From contig NZ_JAJAVD010000001.1 in assembly GCF_020532705.1 (NCBI RefSeq), forward strand, positions 124,001-188,000: a stretch of 64,000 nucleotides of DNA, given 5' to 3'. This DNA comes from Methylobacillus caricis (GTDB taxonomy: Bacteria; Pseudomonadota; Gammaproteobacteria; Burkholderiales; Methylophilaceae). The notes beneath the pieces were generated by a model. That model searched no databases and was not told where the DNA came from. It worked only from the letters and a program-made list of their open reading frames with translations. This document shows, piece by piece, positions 9,382 to 18,735 of this stretch; position 1 is the stretch's first letter; each line of letters starts with the position of its first letter. The translations under genes and the position numbers were made by a program.

Positions 9382-10991
9382 ATGAATTGCGAAAACAGCC
9401 AGTAAAGTGAGCCGGAAAGCAGCATCGCCATGGGAAGGGTCATGACCCAGGCCATGAGCAGGTTGCGTATAGTGGATACCTGCAAGCCTGACTTGTTTGC
9501 GGCCATGGTCCCTGCCACCCCGGAGGAAAGCACCTGTGTGGTAGAGACCGGCAGGCCGTACATGTCGGCCGCGCCTATGGTCAGCATGGCGACAGTTTCA
9601 GCTGATGCGCCTTGCGCATAGGTCAGGTGTGTCTTGCCTATGCGCTCACCCACCGTCACCACAATGCGCTTCCAGCCCACCATAGTTCCCAGGCCTAGTG
9701 CAATGGCAACGACAATTTTCACCCACAGTGGAATGAATTTGGTGGCCTTGTCGATTTCCTTCTTGAAAGCCATGAGGTTGGCCTTGGCATCTTCATCCAG
9801 GATGATGGCGGGATTTTTGTCTATTAGCCTGATGGCTTCGGAAGTCAGGTACATATCATTTCGCACGTTGGCGACAGCATCGGCAGGCACCATGGAGAGG
9901 CTGCCGTAGCTTCGAACCTGGCTGCCGATATTGCCTGCGACGGCAGCCAGTGCGGGCAACAATTCTGTTGTGACTTCCTTGGTGCGGATATACGTGGACA
10001 GGGTGTCAAGCGGTTGGGCGGGTGCGGGATTTGGCGAGGCCTTGATCAGGGCATTCTGGGTCACGTGTGCCACTGCAGAAAATTGTACAGCCTGGTCTGC
10101 GGGCATGGTGCGGTTGAGGGCATAAGCCATTGGTACGGTGCCAACCAGAATCAGCATGATCAGCCCCATGCCTTTCTGGCCATCATTAGAGCCATGGGCA
10201 AATGATACGCCAGTACAGGTGAGGATGAGCAGGCCACGTATCCATGGAGGCGGTGGCTTGTTGCCCTTGGGCTCACGGAACAGTTCACGGTTCTTGATCA
10301 GGGCGCGCAAGGTGATCAATACCAACGCGGCGGCAATAAAGCCAACCAGCGGTGAAAGCAGCAGGGAATATCCGACCTTGGTGGCCTGTGCCCAATCCAC
10401 GCCGCTGGTGCCATCGCGGCCGTGCATGAGTGCATTGGCAACGCCTACGCCTATGATAGAGCCGATCAACGTGTGGGAGGATGAGGCGGGCAATCCCAGT
10501 AGCCAGGTGCCCAGGTTCCAGAGAATGGCGGCAATCAGCAGGGCGAATACCATGGCAAAGCCTGCGCCCGAGCCGACCTGCAGGATGAGCTCAACAGGCA
10601 ATAGGGAAATGATACCGAATGCCACGGCACCGCTTGAGGCCATGACGCCGAGGAAATTGAAAATGCCCGACCAGATCACAGCCACGTTGGCGGGCAGTGC
10701 GTGAGTGTATATCACGGTGGCGACCGCATTGGCGGTATCGTGAAAGCCATTGACGAACTCAAACCCCAGGGCAATCAGGAGGGCCACGCCTAACAAGATG
10801 AATGGCAGCCAGGTTTTGCTGGTGGTGCCAGCTTCTGTCATGTCAGAGCTGACACTGAAAACGGTAAACAGCAGTCCGGCCAGTAACACGCCGAAAAACA
10901 GGATCTTGGTGAAAATGCCGGACTTTTTGTGGAGGTCTGGACGCCCTTGAGCGTGCTGGTTGTGATCTAGAACGTGACTGTTTATGTTCAT
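9378..10991 (-). CDS. pitA: Low-affinity inorganic phosphate transporter, PiT family
   Basis: The 537-residue integral membrane protein has the PiT signature twice: FVNGFHDTANAVATVIYT near residue 80 and GAADMYGLPVSTTQVLSSG near the C-terminus, both in hydrophobic repeats. About 10-12 transmembrane segments are visible, interrupted by a central soluble stretch (about residues 330-410). PiT carriers import metal-phosphate complexes with protons through the inner membrane. Length and central loop match the PitA group. No PhoU-like gene adjoins it. Confidence 0.92.
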   Translation of the reverse strand: MNINSHVLDHNQHAQGRPDLHKKSGIFTKILFFGVLLAGLLFTVFSVSSDMTEAGTTSKTWLPFILLGVALLIALGFEFVNGFHDTANAVATVIYTHALPANVAVIWSGIFNFLGVMASSGAVAFGIISLLPVELILQVGSGAGFAMVFALLIAAILWNLGTWLLGLPASSSHTLIGSIIGVGVANALMHGRDGTSGVDWAQATKVGYSLLLSPLVGFIAAALVLITLRALIKNRELFREPKGNKPPPPWIRGLLILTCTGVSFAHGSNDGQKGMGLIMLILVGTVPMAYALNRTMPADQAVQFSAVAHVTQNALIKASPNPAPAQPLDTLSTYIRTKEVTTELLPALAAVAGNIGSQVRSYGSLSMVPADAVANVRNDMYLTSEAIRLIDKNPAIILDEDAKANLMAFKKEIDKATKFIPLWVKIVVAIALGLGTMVGWKRIVVTVGERIGKTHLTYAQGASAETVAMLTIGAADMYGLPVSTTQVLSSGVAGTMAANKSGLQVSTIRNLLMAWVMTLPMAMLLSGSLYWLFSQFI

Positions 10992-11132
10992 TCTGTATGG
11001 TCTGTACTGGGTCGTGCCAGCATTATGCGTGCGAATTATGACATATTTGTGAATATGTCAGGCAGGGATTTTCTTGATAATTGACGAGCATGTCCTGGCA
11101 AGGCTGCCGGGCTTGTTATCCAGCAACATGGA

Positions 11133-12161
11133 TTAATTCTGACGTTCAATCAGCATGGCGTCGCCGTAGCTGAAAAAACGATAACGTTGTTGCACTGCAT
11201 GTTCATAGGCCTTGTGCATGTGCTCAAATCCTGCAAAAGCCGATACCAGCATCAGCAGCGTGCTCTTGGGCAGGTGGAAATTGGTGAACAGGCGCTCTAC
11301 TACCTGAAAGCGATAACCAGGAGTGATAAATATATCGGTTTCATCTTGTCCGGCTATCAGTTCTCCCGATTTTGCGGCGCTTTCCAGTGCGCGCAAAGCC
11401 GTGGTGCCAGCAGCCGTCACCTTGCCGCCTGCCGCCTGGGTCTGGCGAATCAGTGTCACGGTTTCATTTGGCACGGAATAAAGCTCACTGTGCATCTTGT
11501 GTTCCGAGATATCATCTACCCGTACAGGCTGGAAGGTACCTGCGCCAACGTGCAATGTGACATAGGCGATGTTGATGCCACGGTTGCGCAGTTCTTCCAG
11601 CATGGCTTCATCAAAGTGCAGGCCCGCAGTGGGCGCAGCGACCGCACCAGGTTCGCGCGCATAAACGGTCTGGTAGCGGTCTTCGTCAGTCGCATCTGCG
11701 TTATGCGTAATATAGGGTGGCAAGGGTAGCGCCCCGTATCGATCCAAGAGCTCCAGCAATGGCCTGTCGTTGTCAAAGCGCAGATGGAAGAGATCATCTT
11801 GCCGCGCGATGACTTCAACCTCAAGCTCACCAGCAATCAGCAGGCGACTGCCTGGCTTTGGTGAGCGCGAGGCTTTTATATGAGCGAGCGCATGATGTGT
11901 ATCCAGTACGCGCTCCACCAGGATTTCAACCTTGCCGCCACTGAGCTTCTCACCGTGCAACCTGGCCTTGATGACACGGGTGTCATTGAATACCAGCAAA
12001 TCGCCTGGATTCAGTAAGTTAGGCAGGTCGAGAAAGGCTTTGTCCTGCAGATTTCCCGTATTGCCATCCAAGTGGAGGAGGCGGCTCCCATGTCGTTCCT
12101 TGGCTGGAAATTGGGCAATTAATTCATCAGGTAATAAAAAGTTGAAATCAGTAGTACGCAT
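11133..12161 (-). CDS. queA: S-adenosylmethionine:tRNA ribosyltransferase-isomerase
   Basis: QueA transfers and isomerises the ribosyl part of SAM to make epoxyqueuosine at the wobble base of GUN-anticodon tRNAs. The 342-residue protein starts [20 protein letters not shown], aligning with known QueA starts; an upstream ATG at 12167 adds two residues, and the frame extends into the tRNA gene, which is not credible. Family motifs include [27 protein letters not shown] and [11 protein letters not shown]. The gene diverges from tRNA-Leu with only 35 bases between them. tgt, its usual neighbour, is absent here. Confidence 0.96.
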   Translation of the reverse strand: MRTTDFNFLLPDELIAQFPAKERHGSRLLHLDGNTGNLQDKAFLDLPNLLNPGDLLVFNDTRVIKARLHGEKLSGGKVEILVERVLDTHHALAHIKASRSPKPGSRLLIAGELEVEVIARQDDLFHLRFDNDRPLLELLDRYGALPLPPYITHNADATDEDRYQTVYAREPGAVAAPTAGLHFDEAMLEELRNRGINIAYVTLHVGAGTFQPVRVDDISEHKMHSELYSVPNETVTLIRQTQAAGGKVTAAGTTALRALESAAKSGELIAGQDETDIFITPGYRFQVVERLFTNFHLPKSTLLMLVSAFAGFEHMHKAYEHAVQQRYRFFSYGDAMLIERQN

Positions 12162-12178
12162 AGTCATAAGGATTGCTA

Positions 12179-12184
12179 TATAAT
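12179..12184 (+). promoter_or_regulatory. Probable -10 box of the tRNA-Leu gene
   Basis: A perfect TATAAT lies 12 bases before the tRNA's first base. No clear -35 is seen at 16-18 bases; the upstream part would lie within or against the queA start codon. Confidence 0.55.
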
Positions 12185-12196
12185 GCCCGACTTGTT

Positions 12197-12281
12197 GCCG
12201 GGGTGGCGGAATTGGTAGACGCAGCGGACTCAAAATCCGCCGCCGCAAGGTGTGGGGGTTCGAGTCCCCCCCCCGGCACCA
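12197..12281 (+). tRNA. tRNA-Leu (anticodon CAA)
   Basis: An 85-base type II tRNA. Acceptor strands GCCGGGG and CCCCGGC pair fully, the discriminator is A and CCA is encoded. The anticodon stem GCGGA/TCCGC encloses CTCAAAA, giving CAA for leucine UUG codons. A long variable arm and the T-loop GTTCGAGTC are present. Confidence 0.97.
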
Positions 12282-12505
12282 TCATCTAGATAGTATTCTT
12301 CAAAAATTTCCTGGTTATTCTCTTTAAAATCCCAGCGTTAGCTGATATTTGCTCAACGGCTGGAGCCGGATTATACCGGAGCTTTTCTTAATATCCCTTT
12401 TCTTTTGTGTATATGCCAAGGCTTGTGACGCCTGCCATCCGTGTTGATGGTATGCCAGAGTTTTTTAAGCAACACCCTGCCTTGTCATGCGGTTTTTTGC
12501 TATAG

Positions 12506-12520
12506 TGAGAGCAATTCTCA
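12506..12520. promoter_or_regulatory. Fur-box-like operator
   Basis: TGAGA-GCAAT-TCTCA, extended on the complement to AATGAGAATTGCTCTCA, resembles the GAGAAT-type half sites of beta/gamma-proteobacterial Fur boxes. It lies 36 bases before the chosen ATG of the PepSY gene, supporting iron control of the five-gene operon. Confidence 0.55.
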
Positions 12521-12555
12521 TTTGGTGGGCTCTGCTGACGCACCGCCATGATTTC

Positions 12556-13179
12556 ATGCAAAACACACAGTCTCAAAAAAACCGTTCATTCTGGCTTAAA
12601 CATCTCTACCGTTGGCATTGGATCAGTTCGGCGATCTGCTTGATCGGCATGCTGCTTTTTGCCGCAACAGGGTTGACGTTGAATAACGCCGGCCGGATCG
12701 AAGGTAATGCCGTTGTAACAAAGAAGCAGGCGACAGTGCCGGCATTATTGTTGCCGCAGCTGCGCAAGCAAGAAGCGGAGAATGCGCCATTGCCCAAGAC
12801 CTTGGCCGACTGGGTGGCAGGCGCTCTCGGTGTTGAAGTGGAGCAGGTAGCCGGGGAATGGTCAGAGGATGAGGTCTATGTTTCCATGCCACGCCCAGGC
12901 GGTGACGCCTGGCTGGTGATCAATCGTGAAAGTGGCGACCTAAATTATGAGTTGACCGAGCGTGGCTGGGTGTCTTATTTCAATGACCTGCACAAGGGGC
13001 GTAACACAGGGCTTGCCTGGAGTTGGTTCCTTGATGTGTTTTCTGTCATGGCATTGGTGTTTTCCATTACAGGCTTGTGTCTGCTGCATATGCATGCGGG
13101 CAACCGGCCTTTTACCTGGCCCTTGGTTGCGCTTGGCATGGTATTGCCATTGTTGCTAGTGATATTGTTTATTCATTAA
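12556..13179 (+). CDS. PepSY-associated transmembrane protein
   Basis: The 207-residue protein has an N-terminal transmembrane helix (HWISSAICLIGMLLFAATGLTLN), a periplasmic PepSY-like domain (about 50-145) and two C-terminal helices. Family members with this topology sit in iron-regulated operons and are thought to help reduce ferri-siderophores in the periplasm. Histidines near both membrane faces (RWHWISS; LLHMHAG) could ligate haem, by inference. The ATG at 12556 is preferred because the longer frame would run through the Fur-box-like site. It is the first gene of an operon running to 17112. Confidence 0.8.
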   Translation: MQNTQSQKNRSFWLKHLYRWHWISSAICLIGMLLFAATGLTLNNAGRIEGNAVVTKKQATVPALLLPQLRKQEAENAPLPKTLADWVAGALGVEVEQVAGEWSEDEVYVSMPRPGGDAWLVINRESGDLNYELTERGWVSYFNDLHKGRNTGLAWSWFLDVFSVMALVFSITGLCLLHMHAGNRPFTWPLVALGMVLPLLLVILFIH

Positions 13180-13189
13180 GGAGAAGTTG

Positions 13190-13705
13190 ATGCGACTTGC
13201 AGTGATTCCGGCCTTGTTGGCGGCCTTGTTTGCCGGTGCCAGCCATGCCGCCGGACTGGATGTTAAAGTAACGGTGCCGCGCATCAATGCGGCAGAATAT
13301 CATCGTCCATATGTGGCGATATGGGTTGAAACGCCCAATCAGGATATCGCGACCACGCTTTCGGTGTGGTACGGCAAGGATAAGGGAGAGGGCAAGGGCA
13401 CCAAGTGGCTCAAGGATATTCGCCAATGGTGGCGCAAAGGCGGCAGGGATCTGGAGATGCCGCTGGATGGAGTGTCTGGTGCAACCAAACCTGTAGGTGA
13501 GCACACGCTTTCATATACTGAAGGCAAGGCGCCGTTGAACAAGCTTGCCCCTGGCGAGTACCGGTTGGTGGTGGAGGCTGCCCGTGAAAAAGGCGATCGT
13601 GAACTGGTACGCATTCCCTTTACTTGGCCGGTGACTAAGGCGACATCGCTGAATGCGAGTGGTGAGCATGAGCTTGGTACCATAAGCCTGGATATTAAAC
13701 CCTGA
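13190..13705 (+). CDS. DUF2271 periplasmic protein
   Basis: A 171-residue protein with a clear signal peptide (LLAALFAGASHAAG) and a beta-rich DUF2271-like domain with YVAIWVETPNQDIATTLSVWYGK and a tryptophan-rich WLKDIRQWWRKGGRD. AAGGAGAA stands 5 bases before the ATG. DUF2271 proteins co-occur with PepSY, DUF4198 and ApbE genes in iron-responsive loci; their biochemical role is not established. It starts 10 bases after the PepSY gene stop. Confidence 0.8.
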   Translation: MRLAVIPALLAALFAGASHAAGLDVKVTVPRINAAEYHRPYVAIWVETPNQDIATTLSVWYGKDKGEGKGTKWLKDIRQWWRKGGRDLEMPLDGVSGATKPVGEHTLSYTEGKAPLNKLAPGEYRLVVEAAREKGDRELVRIPFTWPVTKATSLNASGEHELGTISLDIKP

Positions 13706-13725
13706 TTTTGACTGGATGACATGAT

Positions 13726-14520
13726 ATGAAACGAATGATGACAGTGCTGGCAATGACTGCCGGGATGATGACAACGGCGGCCTATGGCCATGGCTACTGG
13801 ATATTACCTTCCAGCACGGTGCTTTCTGCTCCGCAGTTTGTCACCTTTGATGCCGCCGTGTCTAACGACCCTTTCCATTTCAACCACAGACCATTGGCAA
13901 TTGATGAGCTGCAGATTATTGCCCCGGATGGCAGCCGAGTGGCTCCTGTCAATGTGGGAAAGGGTGAGTTGCGAACCACCTTTGACGCCAATTTCGAGCA
14001 AAAAGGCACTTATCGCCTTGCCATTTACCGGGAAGGGGTGCGTGCCTCATGGAAAGAGGGCGGCCAATCCAAGCGTTTTATGGGCAAGGCAGCGGATTTT
14101 GCCAAACAAGTGCCCGAAAGCGCCGCGGAGCTCAAGGTATCAGAGATAGCGAATCGGCTGGAAACCTTTGTCACCGTGGGATCGCCAAGCAAGCTGAAAA
14201 CCAGTGGCCGTGGCTTGGAAGTGGTGGCATCCACGCATCCGAATGACCTGGTGGCTGGTGAGCCATTGACCCTGCAGTTCCTTGTTGATGGTACCCCGAC
14301 GGCAGGTGTCGAAGTGGAAGTGGTCAAGGGGCAGACGCGTTACCGTGACCAGAAGAGCGGGCAGAAATTCAAATCTGACAAGGATGGCAATATTACCGTC
14401 ACTCTACCGGAAGCAGGCATGTATTGGCTGGACGCTGATTACAGCGATAACAAGGTGAGCATCAAGCAGGCCAAGGAGCGTAGCCTGGCCTATGTGCTGA
14501 CACTGGAAGTATTGCCTTAA
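13726..14520 (+). CDS. DUF4198 periplasmic protein
   Basis: The 264-residue protein has a signal peptide cleaved near AYGHGYW, leaving a His-Gly N-terminus, which is typical of DUF4198 proteins related to NikM/CbiM-associated metal-binding periplasmic domains. It contains HPNDLVAGEPLTLQFLVDGTPTAGVEVEV, a carboxypeptidase-regulatory-like beta-sandwich, and ends with DADYSDNKVSIKQAKERSLAYVLTLEV. A metal-related periplasmic role is suggested by the family and by its neighbours. Confidence 0.82.
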   Translation: MKRMMTVLAMTAGMMTTAAYGHGYWILPSSTVLSAPQFVTFDAAVSNDPFHFNHRPLAIDELQIIAPDGSRVAPVNVGKGELRTTFDANFEQKGTYRLAIYREGVRASWKEGGQSKRFMGKAADFAKQVPESAAELKVSEIANRLETFVTVGSPSKLKTSGRGLEVVASTHPNDLVAGEPLTLQFLVDGTPTAGVEVEVVKGQTRYRDQKSGQKFKSDKDGNITVTLPEAGMYWLDADYSDNKVSIKQAKERSLAYVLTLEVLP

Positions 14521-14526
14521 ATAAGC

Positions 14527-15525
14527 ATGCGTCGTGTCCTGATACCGCCGCAACTGGCTGATGTTCCACGCCAGTTGCCGGATGGGCGTATTGCGAGCTT
14601 GAGCGGCCATACCATGGGCACTACCTGGACTGTGCGCTATGTTGATGTAGATGGCTTGCCTGCCGAGCAGGTGTCTGATGCCATACAGGCAGCGCTTGAC
14701 CAGGTGAACCATGAAATGAGTACTTGGCTCGAGCATTCCGTCATCACTCGGTTCAATCTTGCCGAGCCTGGAAGCTGGCACTCCTTGCCAGAAGGCTTTT
14801 CCACAGTATTGCAAAAAGCGCTTGAAGTGGCGGCACGCACGGATGGTACCTTTGATCCCACTGTTGGCCCCCTGGTGAATCTCTGGGGATTCGGCCCTGA
14901 TGGCCAGGCGACACAGCCACCCGCTGAGGTAGATATCCTGGCTAGGCTTGATCTCTGCGGCTGGCAAAAATTGCAATTTGATCATGCCAGTCAACGTGTG
15001 TTGCAAACAGGAGGCCTTTACCTGGATTTCTCGGGCATTGCCAAAGGTTATGGCGTAGATCAGGTCGTGGCAGCTTTAAGTGGCTTAGGGCTGGAGCATT
15101 ACCTGGTAGAGGTGGGAGGTGAGCTCCATGGCCAGGGCATCAAGCCTGATGGTCATCCCTGGTGGGTAGCGCTGGAGCGTCCCCAGCATGAATCCAGCCT
15201 GGATGAGAATGTAGTAGCCCTTCATGGCCTGTCCGTAGCGACCTCTGGTGATTACCGGCGTTATTTCGAGCATGATGGCATCCGCTATGCACATACTATT
15301 GATCCAAAAACTGGTTATCCGGTGGCGCATGCACCGGTTTCTGTGACGGTATTGCGGTCAAGCTGCATGGAAGCGGATGCTCTGGCAACTGCGCTGACTG
15401 TGATGGGTCTGCATCGGGGCATGGCCTACGCAGAAACCCATAGCATTGCGGCATTGTTTATTGTCAATGAAGACGGGAAAGTGTCAGCGCATGACTCCTC
15501 GGCATTGGCAGAAATGCTGGAGTAA
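14527..15525 (+). CDS. apbE: FAD:protein FMN transferase, ApbE family
   Basis: The 332-residue enzyme transfers FMN from FAD to threonine residues of target flavoproteins. HTMGTTWTVRYV near residue 30, FDPTVGPLVNLWGFG, DFSGIAKGYGVDQV, VEVGGELHGQG and YAHTIDPKTGYPV are the family's ordered motifs. Most ApbE proteins are exported, but no signal peptide or lipobox is visible here, so this copy may act in the cytoplasm. It lies between a DUF4198 protein and a flavoprotein reductase, which suggests that it flavinylates or assists a component of this reductase system. Confidence 0.92.
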   Translation: MRRVLIPPQLADVPRQLPDGRIASLSGHTMGTTWTVRYVDVDGLPAEQVSDAIQAALDQVNHEMSTWLEHSVITRFNLAEPGSWHSLPEGFSTVLQKALEVAARTDGTFDPTVGPLVNLWGFGPDGQATQPPAEVDILARLDLCGWQKLQFDHASQRVLQTGGLYLDFSGIAKGYGVDQVVAALSGLGLEHYLVEVGGELHGQGIKPDGHPWWVALERPQHESSLDENVVALHGLSVATSGDYRRYFEHDGIRYAHTIDPKTGYPVAHAPVSVTVLRSSCMEADALATALTVMGLHRGMAYAETHSIAALFIVNEDGKVSAHDSSALAEMLE

Positions 15526-15528
15526 GAG

Positions 15529-17112
15529 ATGGTTCATCTTCTGATGCAACTCATTGGGAGCTTCCTGCTTGTCGGTCACGCCCATGCTGCGGTCAACAAT
15601 CTCGCATTCAACCGCTGGGTGACGGCACTTTCTATTATTGTTGCCTATCTCCTGTTGTGTGCCTGGATATATAAACGTCACAAGGCATGTTCGCAAGCTG
15701 ATGAACACTCAGCTGCTATACCTCCACAAGCCATATTGGTAGCCTATGCCAGTCAGGGCGGGTTCGCCCGCCAGCTTGCACAACAGACTGTCGATACACT
15801 GAGGGGAGCAGGAACGTCGGCTTACAGCCTGTCCTTGAATGAACTGGATGCCATTACGCTGCAACAATGCCGCCGTGCATTATTCCTTGTAAGTACCACA
15901 GGCGAGGGGGATGCGCCGGATAATGCCGTCGTGTTCCTGCAGCACCTGATGAGTCAGGAGCTTTCCTTGCCTAGCCTGGAATATGGTATTTTGGCCCTGG
16001 GCGATAGCAGTTACGCCAATTACTGTGGATTTGGCCATCGCCTGGATGGCTGGCTGCAGCATGTACATGCCCTGCCCCTGTTTGACCTGATTGAGGTGGA
16101 CAATGGCGACGCGGGTGCATTACGCCACTGGCAATACCAGCTGGGACTGCTTGCGGATAATCATGAAATTCTCGATTGGCAGGCACCTCATTACCGGGAG
16201 TGGAGCTTGGTGCAGCGACAGCACTTGAACCCGGGTAGCGCAGGTGCCCCCGTATACCACCTGGCACTGAGCACGACTGAGCCTGATGTCAGTTGGCAGG
16301 CGGGAGATATTGCCGAGATTGGTCCGCGTAACTCCCCCAATGAGGTGGAGCTTGTGCTACGGAAGTTGGGCCTGGCAGGAGAAACACGAGTGGAAGGCAA
16401 AATGCTCAGTGAGATATTGAGTCAATGTTTGCTACCGCATGACGATCTTGCCCTGCAGGCTTTGAAACAACTGGATGTACAGGCGCTGGTAGGAGAGCTC
16501 AAGCCATTGCCGCATCGTGAGTACTCGATTGCCTCATTGCCGGAGGATGGACAGCTGGAACTGCTGGTGCGGCAAACCAGTTATGCGGATGGCAGGCTGG
16601 GCCTGGGATCGGGTTGGCTGACAAAATATGTAGAGCATGGCGGGCCTGTCGCCCTGCGCATCAGGGAAAATGCAGGATTTCATCCGCCAGCAAGCGATGT
16701 CCCGCTTATCCTCATCGGTAATGGTACCGGCATTGCCGGTTTGCGCGCGCATCTCAAGGCGCGTGTGGTTAAAAATCATCATCAGAACTGGTTGTTTTTC
16801 GGGGAGCGCAATGCCTTGCATGACCTGCATTTTGCTGATGATTTAAGCAACTGGCAGAGGCAAGGAGTGCTGAGCAGGCTGGATACCGTGTTTTCGCGTG
16901 ATCAGACCGACATGCGTTATGTACAGGATGCCGTGGCAGTACAAGCGGCGGAAATCAGGCGTTGGGTGCTGGATCTGCAAGCAGCGGTTTATGTGTGTGG
17001 CAGTGCTACAGGAATGGCGCCAGCTGTGCACCATGTCCTGACAGATATCCTGGGTGAGTCTATGCTCACTGCCATGACGGTAGCTGGCAGGTATCGACGC
17101 GATATCTATTAG
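15529..17112 (+). CDS. Membrane-anchored flavodoxin/NADPH reductase (CysJ-like)
   Basis: The 527-residue protein has an N-terminal hydrophobic segment (residues 1-50), a flavodoxin domain (ILVAYASQGGFARQLAQQT, then LVSTTGEGDAPDNA and LALGDSSYANYCGFG), a FAD-binding domain (REYSIASLPEDGQLELLV) and a NADPH domain (PLILIGNGTGIAGLRAHL). It should move electrons from NADPH through FAD and FMN to a membrane or periplasmic acceptor. Similar proteins end PepSY/ApbE operons and probably reduce iron chelates. The stop is followed by a long hairpin. Confidence 0.88.
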   Translation: MVHLLMQLIGSFLLVGHAHAAVNNLAFNRWVTALSIIVAYLLLCAWIYKRHKACSQADEHSAAIPPQAILVAYASQGGFARQLAQQTVDTLRGAGTSAYSLSLNELDAITLQQCRRALFLVSTTGEGDAPDNAVVFLQHLMSQELSLPSLEYGILALGDSSYANYCGFGHRLDGWLQHVHALPLFDLIEVDNGDAGALRHWQYQLGLLADNHEILDWQAPHYREWSLVQRQHLNPGSAGAPVYHLALSTTEPDVSWQAGDIAEIGPRNSPNEVELVLRKLGLAGETRVEGKMLSEILSQCLLPHDDLALQALKQLDVQALVGELKPLPHREYSIASLPEDGQLELLVRQTSYADGRLGLGSGWLTKYVEHGGPVALRIRENAGFHPPASDVPLILIGNGTGIAGLRAHLKARVVKNHHQNWLFFGERNALHDLHFADDLSNWQRQGVLSRLDTVFSRDQTDMRYVQDAVAVQAAEIRRWVLDLQAAVYVCGSATGMAPAVHHVLTDILGESMLTAMTVAGRYRRDIY

Positions 17113-17136
17113 GCCTGTGTCGATTTGAATAAAAAG

Positions 17137-17184
17137 GCATGCCTGACCCAGACAGAGCGGGGGCTGGACGGATGTCAGGCATGC
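17137..17184. repeat. Hairpin between convergent operons
   Basis: GCATGCCTGAC (17137-17147) pairs exactly with GTCAGGCATGC (17174-17184); inside it CCAG pairs with CTGG. It sits between convergent gene ends with A/T flanks and may terminate transcription, though the T-run is weak. Confidence 0.55.
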
Positions 17185-17189
17185 AAAAC

Positions 17190-18614
17190 TTATACATTAA
17201 CCGGTATTTGTTGGTGGTATTTGCTACGGCCAATGTAGCGGCTGCATATTAATTCCTCGTAACCTACCACGCGATTTCTCCCCTGGCTTTTAGCTGCATA
17301 CAGTGCCAGGTCAGCCTGGGCCAGCAGTTCATTCATGCTGCGGTTTTCATAGGATTCTTTCCATGTGGCATAACCAGCACTGATCGAAATAGGTCTGCCG
17401 TACACCGATTGTATTTTCAGCTGGTAGATTGCAGTGCGCATTTTCTCGGCTACCAGCCTGACGCCTTCAGGGGTGCTGTTTGGCAACAGGACAATGAATT
17501 CTTCTCCACCGAATCTGGCAATGAAATCACCAGGGCGTAACAGATTTTCCTGCAAGGTTTTAGCAATCCTGCACAGACATTGGTCACCCTTGAGATGGCC
17601 GAATTTATCGTTGAAATCCTTGAAGTAGTCTATATCCAGCATGATGACCGATATCGCTCCCCCAACTCTCTGAGCGCGACGCCACTCCGTGGCAGAGACC
17701 TCATCGAAGTAACCCCGGTTGAAAATACCGGTCAGGCCATCCTTGCAGGCTTTTTCCAGAAGATGGGAGTGCGCATCGGCCAGATCGCTATTAAGGCGAC
17801 TGATCTGCAGGATCAGGACTGCAAGCAAACCGGATGAGGAAAGCAGGCTGAGAATTTTTGCCATGTACCATCCGTTGCTGAACTGGGTATTGTCCACCAT
17901 CATCAGCGAGGTCTGGCATAGGTAGGCGAGTGCCGACACTGACAGGAAAGTGGTAATTACATGGTCATCACCATCGCAATACCGCACCATGAAGAATGTC
18001 AGGGCTGCCACGACCCACGCTCCCCAACCAATCATCTCAATGACTGGGTCCGGCATGGGGTGAGTCGTCACCAGTGAAGACAGCAGGTGACCAGAGCTCA
18101 CTGCCACCATGTACATGATAATCCCCAACAGAGGTGCCAGCATGAACAACATCATGCCTTTGGTCAGGCTGAGGCGGTTGAGTTCTATAGCGCGTTCCCC
18201 ATATTTGCGGAATAGCATGGCAGCGATAATGAATAGCGGATAGCCAATGTGCCAGCATGGCCAGATCCAGTTTGCTGGCTGTTCGATGGATTCGATAGTG
18301 AGGAGCGATGCATTGGTTGCAGGTTGTAATCGCAGTTCAATCAATGCTGCCATTCCATAGAATGCATAGGCGCCTGCCAATGGGATCAGGAAAAATTTCT
18401 TGTGGATGTTGAACTGCACCAGTAACAGGTACGAGGTGATTGCGGCGCTGAAGGCGACGGTTAGCGCAATTGCAGGCAGGAATGCATCCATGGCTGGCCA
18501 TGGTTCTGCTGCATGCGGCATGATGAACAGGGCTGCCGCAACTAGCAGCAGCATAAGTATGCGCGAAATCCAGAGCTGTCTGGAAGATGTGGCCTGATGC
18601 AATATGGAGCTCAT
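17190..18614 (-). CDS. Membrane-bound diguanylate cyclase (GGDEF)
   Basis: The 474-residue protein has about seven N-terminal transmembrane helices (residues 15-270) and a C-terminal GGDEF domain that makes cyclic di-GMP from GTP. The active loop reads RFGGEEF, and RPGD lies five residues before it, matching the inhibitory RxxD I-site, so it should be active and product-inhibited. The ATG at 18614 is preceded by AGGGGTGGAG; a GTG three codons upstream is possible. It lies downstream of a CHASE2 sensor module, after a 121-base gap. Confidence 0.9.
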   Translation of the reverse strand: MSSILHQATSSRQLWISRILMLLLVAAALFIMPHAAEPWPAMDAFLPAIALTVAFSAAITSYLLLVQFNIHKKFFLIPLAGAYAFYGMAALIELRLQPATNASLLTIESIEQPANWIWPCWHIGYPLFIIAAMLFRKYGERAIELNRLSLTKGMMLFMLAPLLGIIMYMVAVSSGHLLSSLVTTHPMPDPVIEMIGWGAWVVAALTFFMVRYCDGDDHVITTFLSVSALAYLCQTSLMMVDNTQFSNGWYMAKILSLLSSSGLLAVLILQISRLNSDLADAHSHLLEKACKDGLTGIFNRGYFDEVSATEWRRAQRVGGAISVIMLDIDYFKDFNDKFGHLKGDQCLCRIAKTLQENLLRPGDFIARFGGEEFIVLLPNSTPEGVRLVAEKMRTAIYQLKIQSVYGRPISISAGYATWKESYENRSMNELLAQADLALYAAKSQGRNRVVGYEELICSRYIGRSKYHQQIPVNV

Positions 18615-18735
18615 TATCTCCACCCCTTGATGACTGAAACGTTATTTATGGGTTCCAATCATGCAGGACAGTACTGCCCAGGCATATGGTTTTGACAATT
18701 GTTGACAGTTGCAGTGGCGCTGGATCGTTGCGGAT

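Noticed and set aside
12162-12248. Upstream extension of queA
   Set aside because: The longer frame runs through the tRNA-Leu gene; MRTTDF fits the family start.
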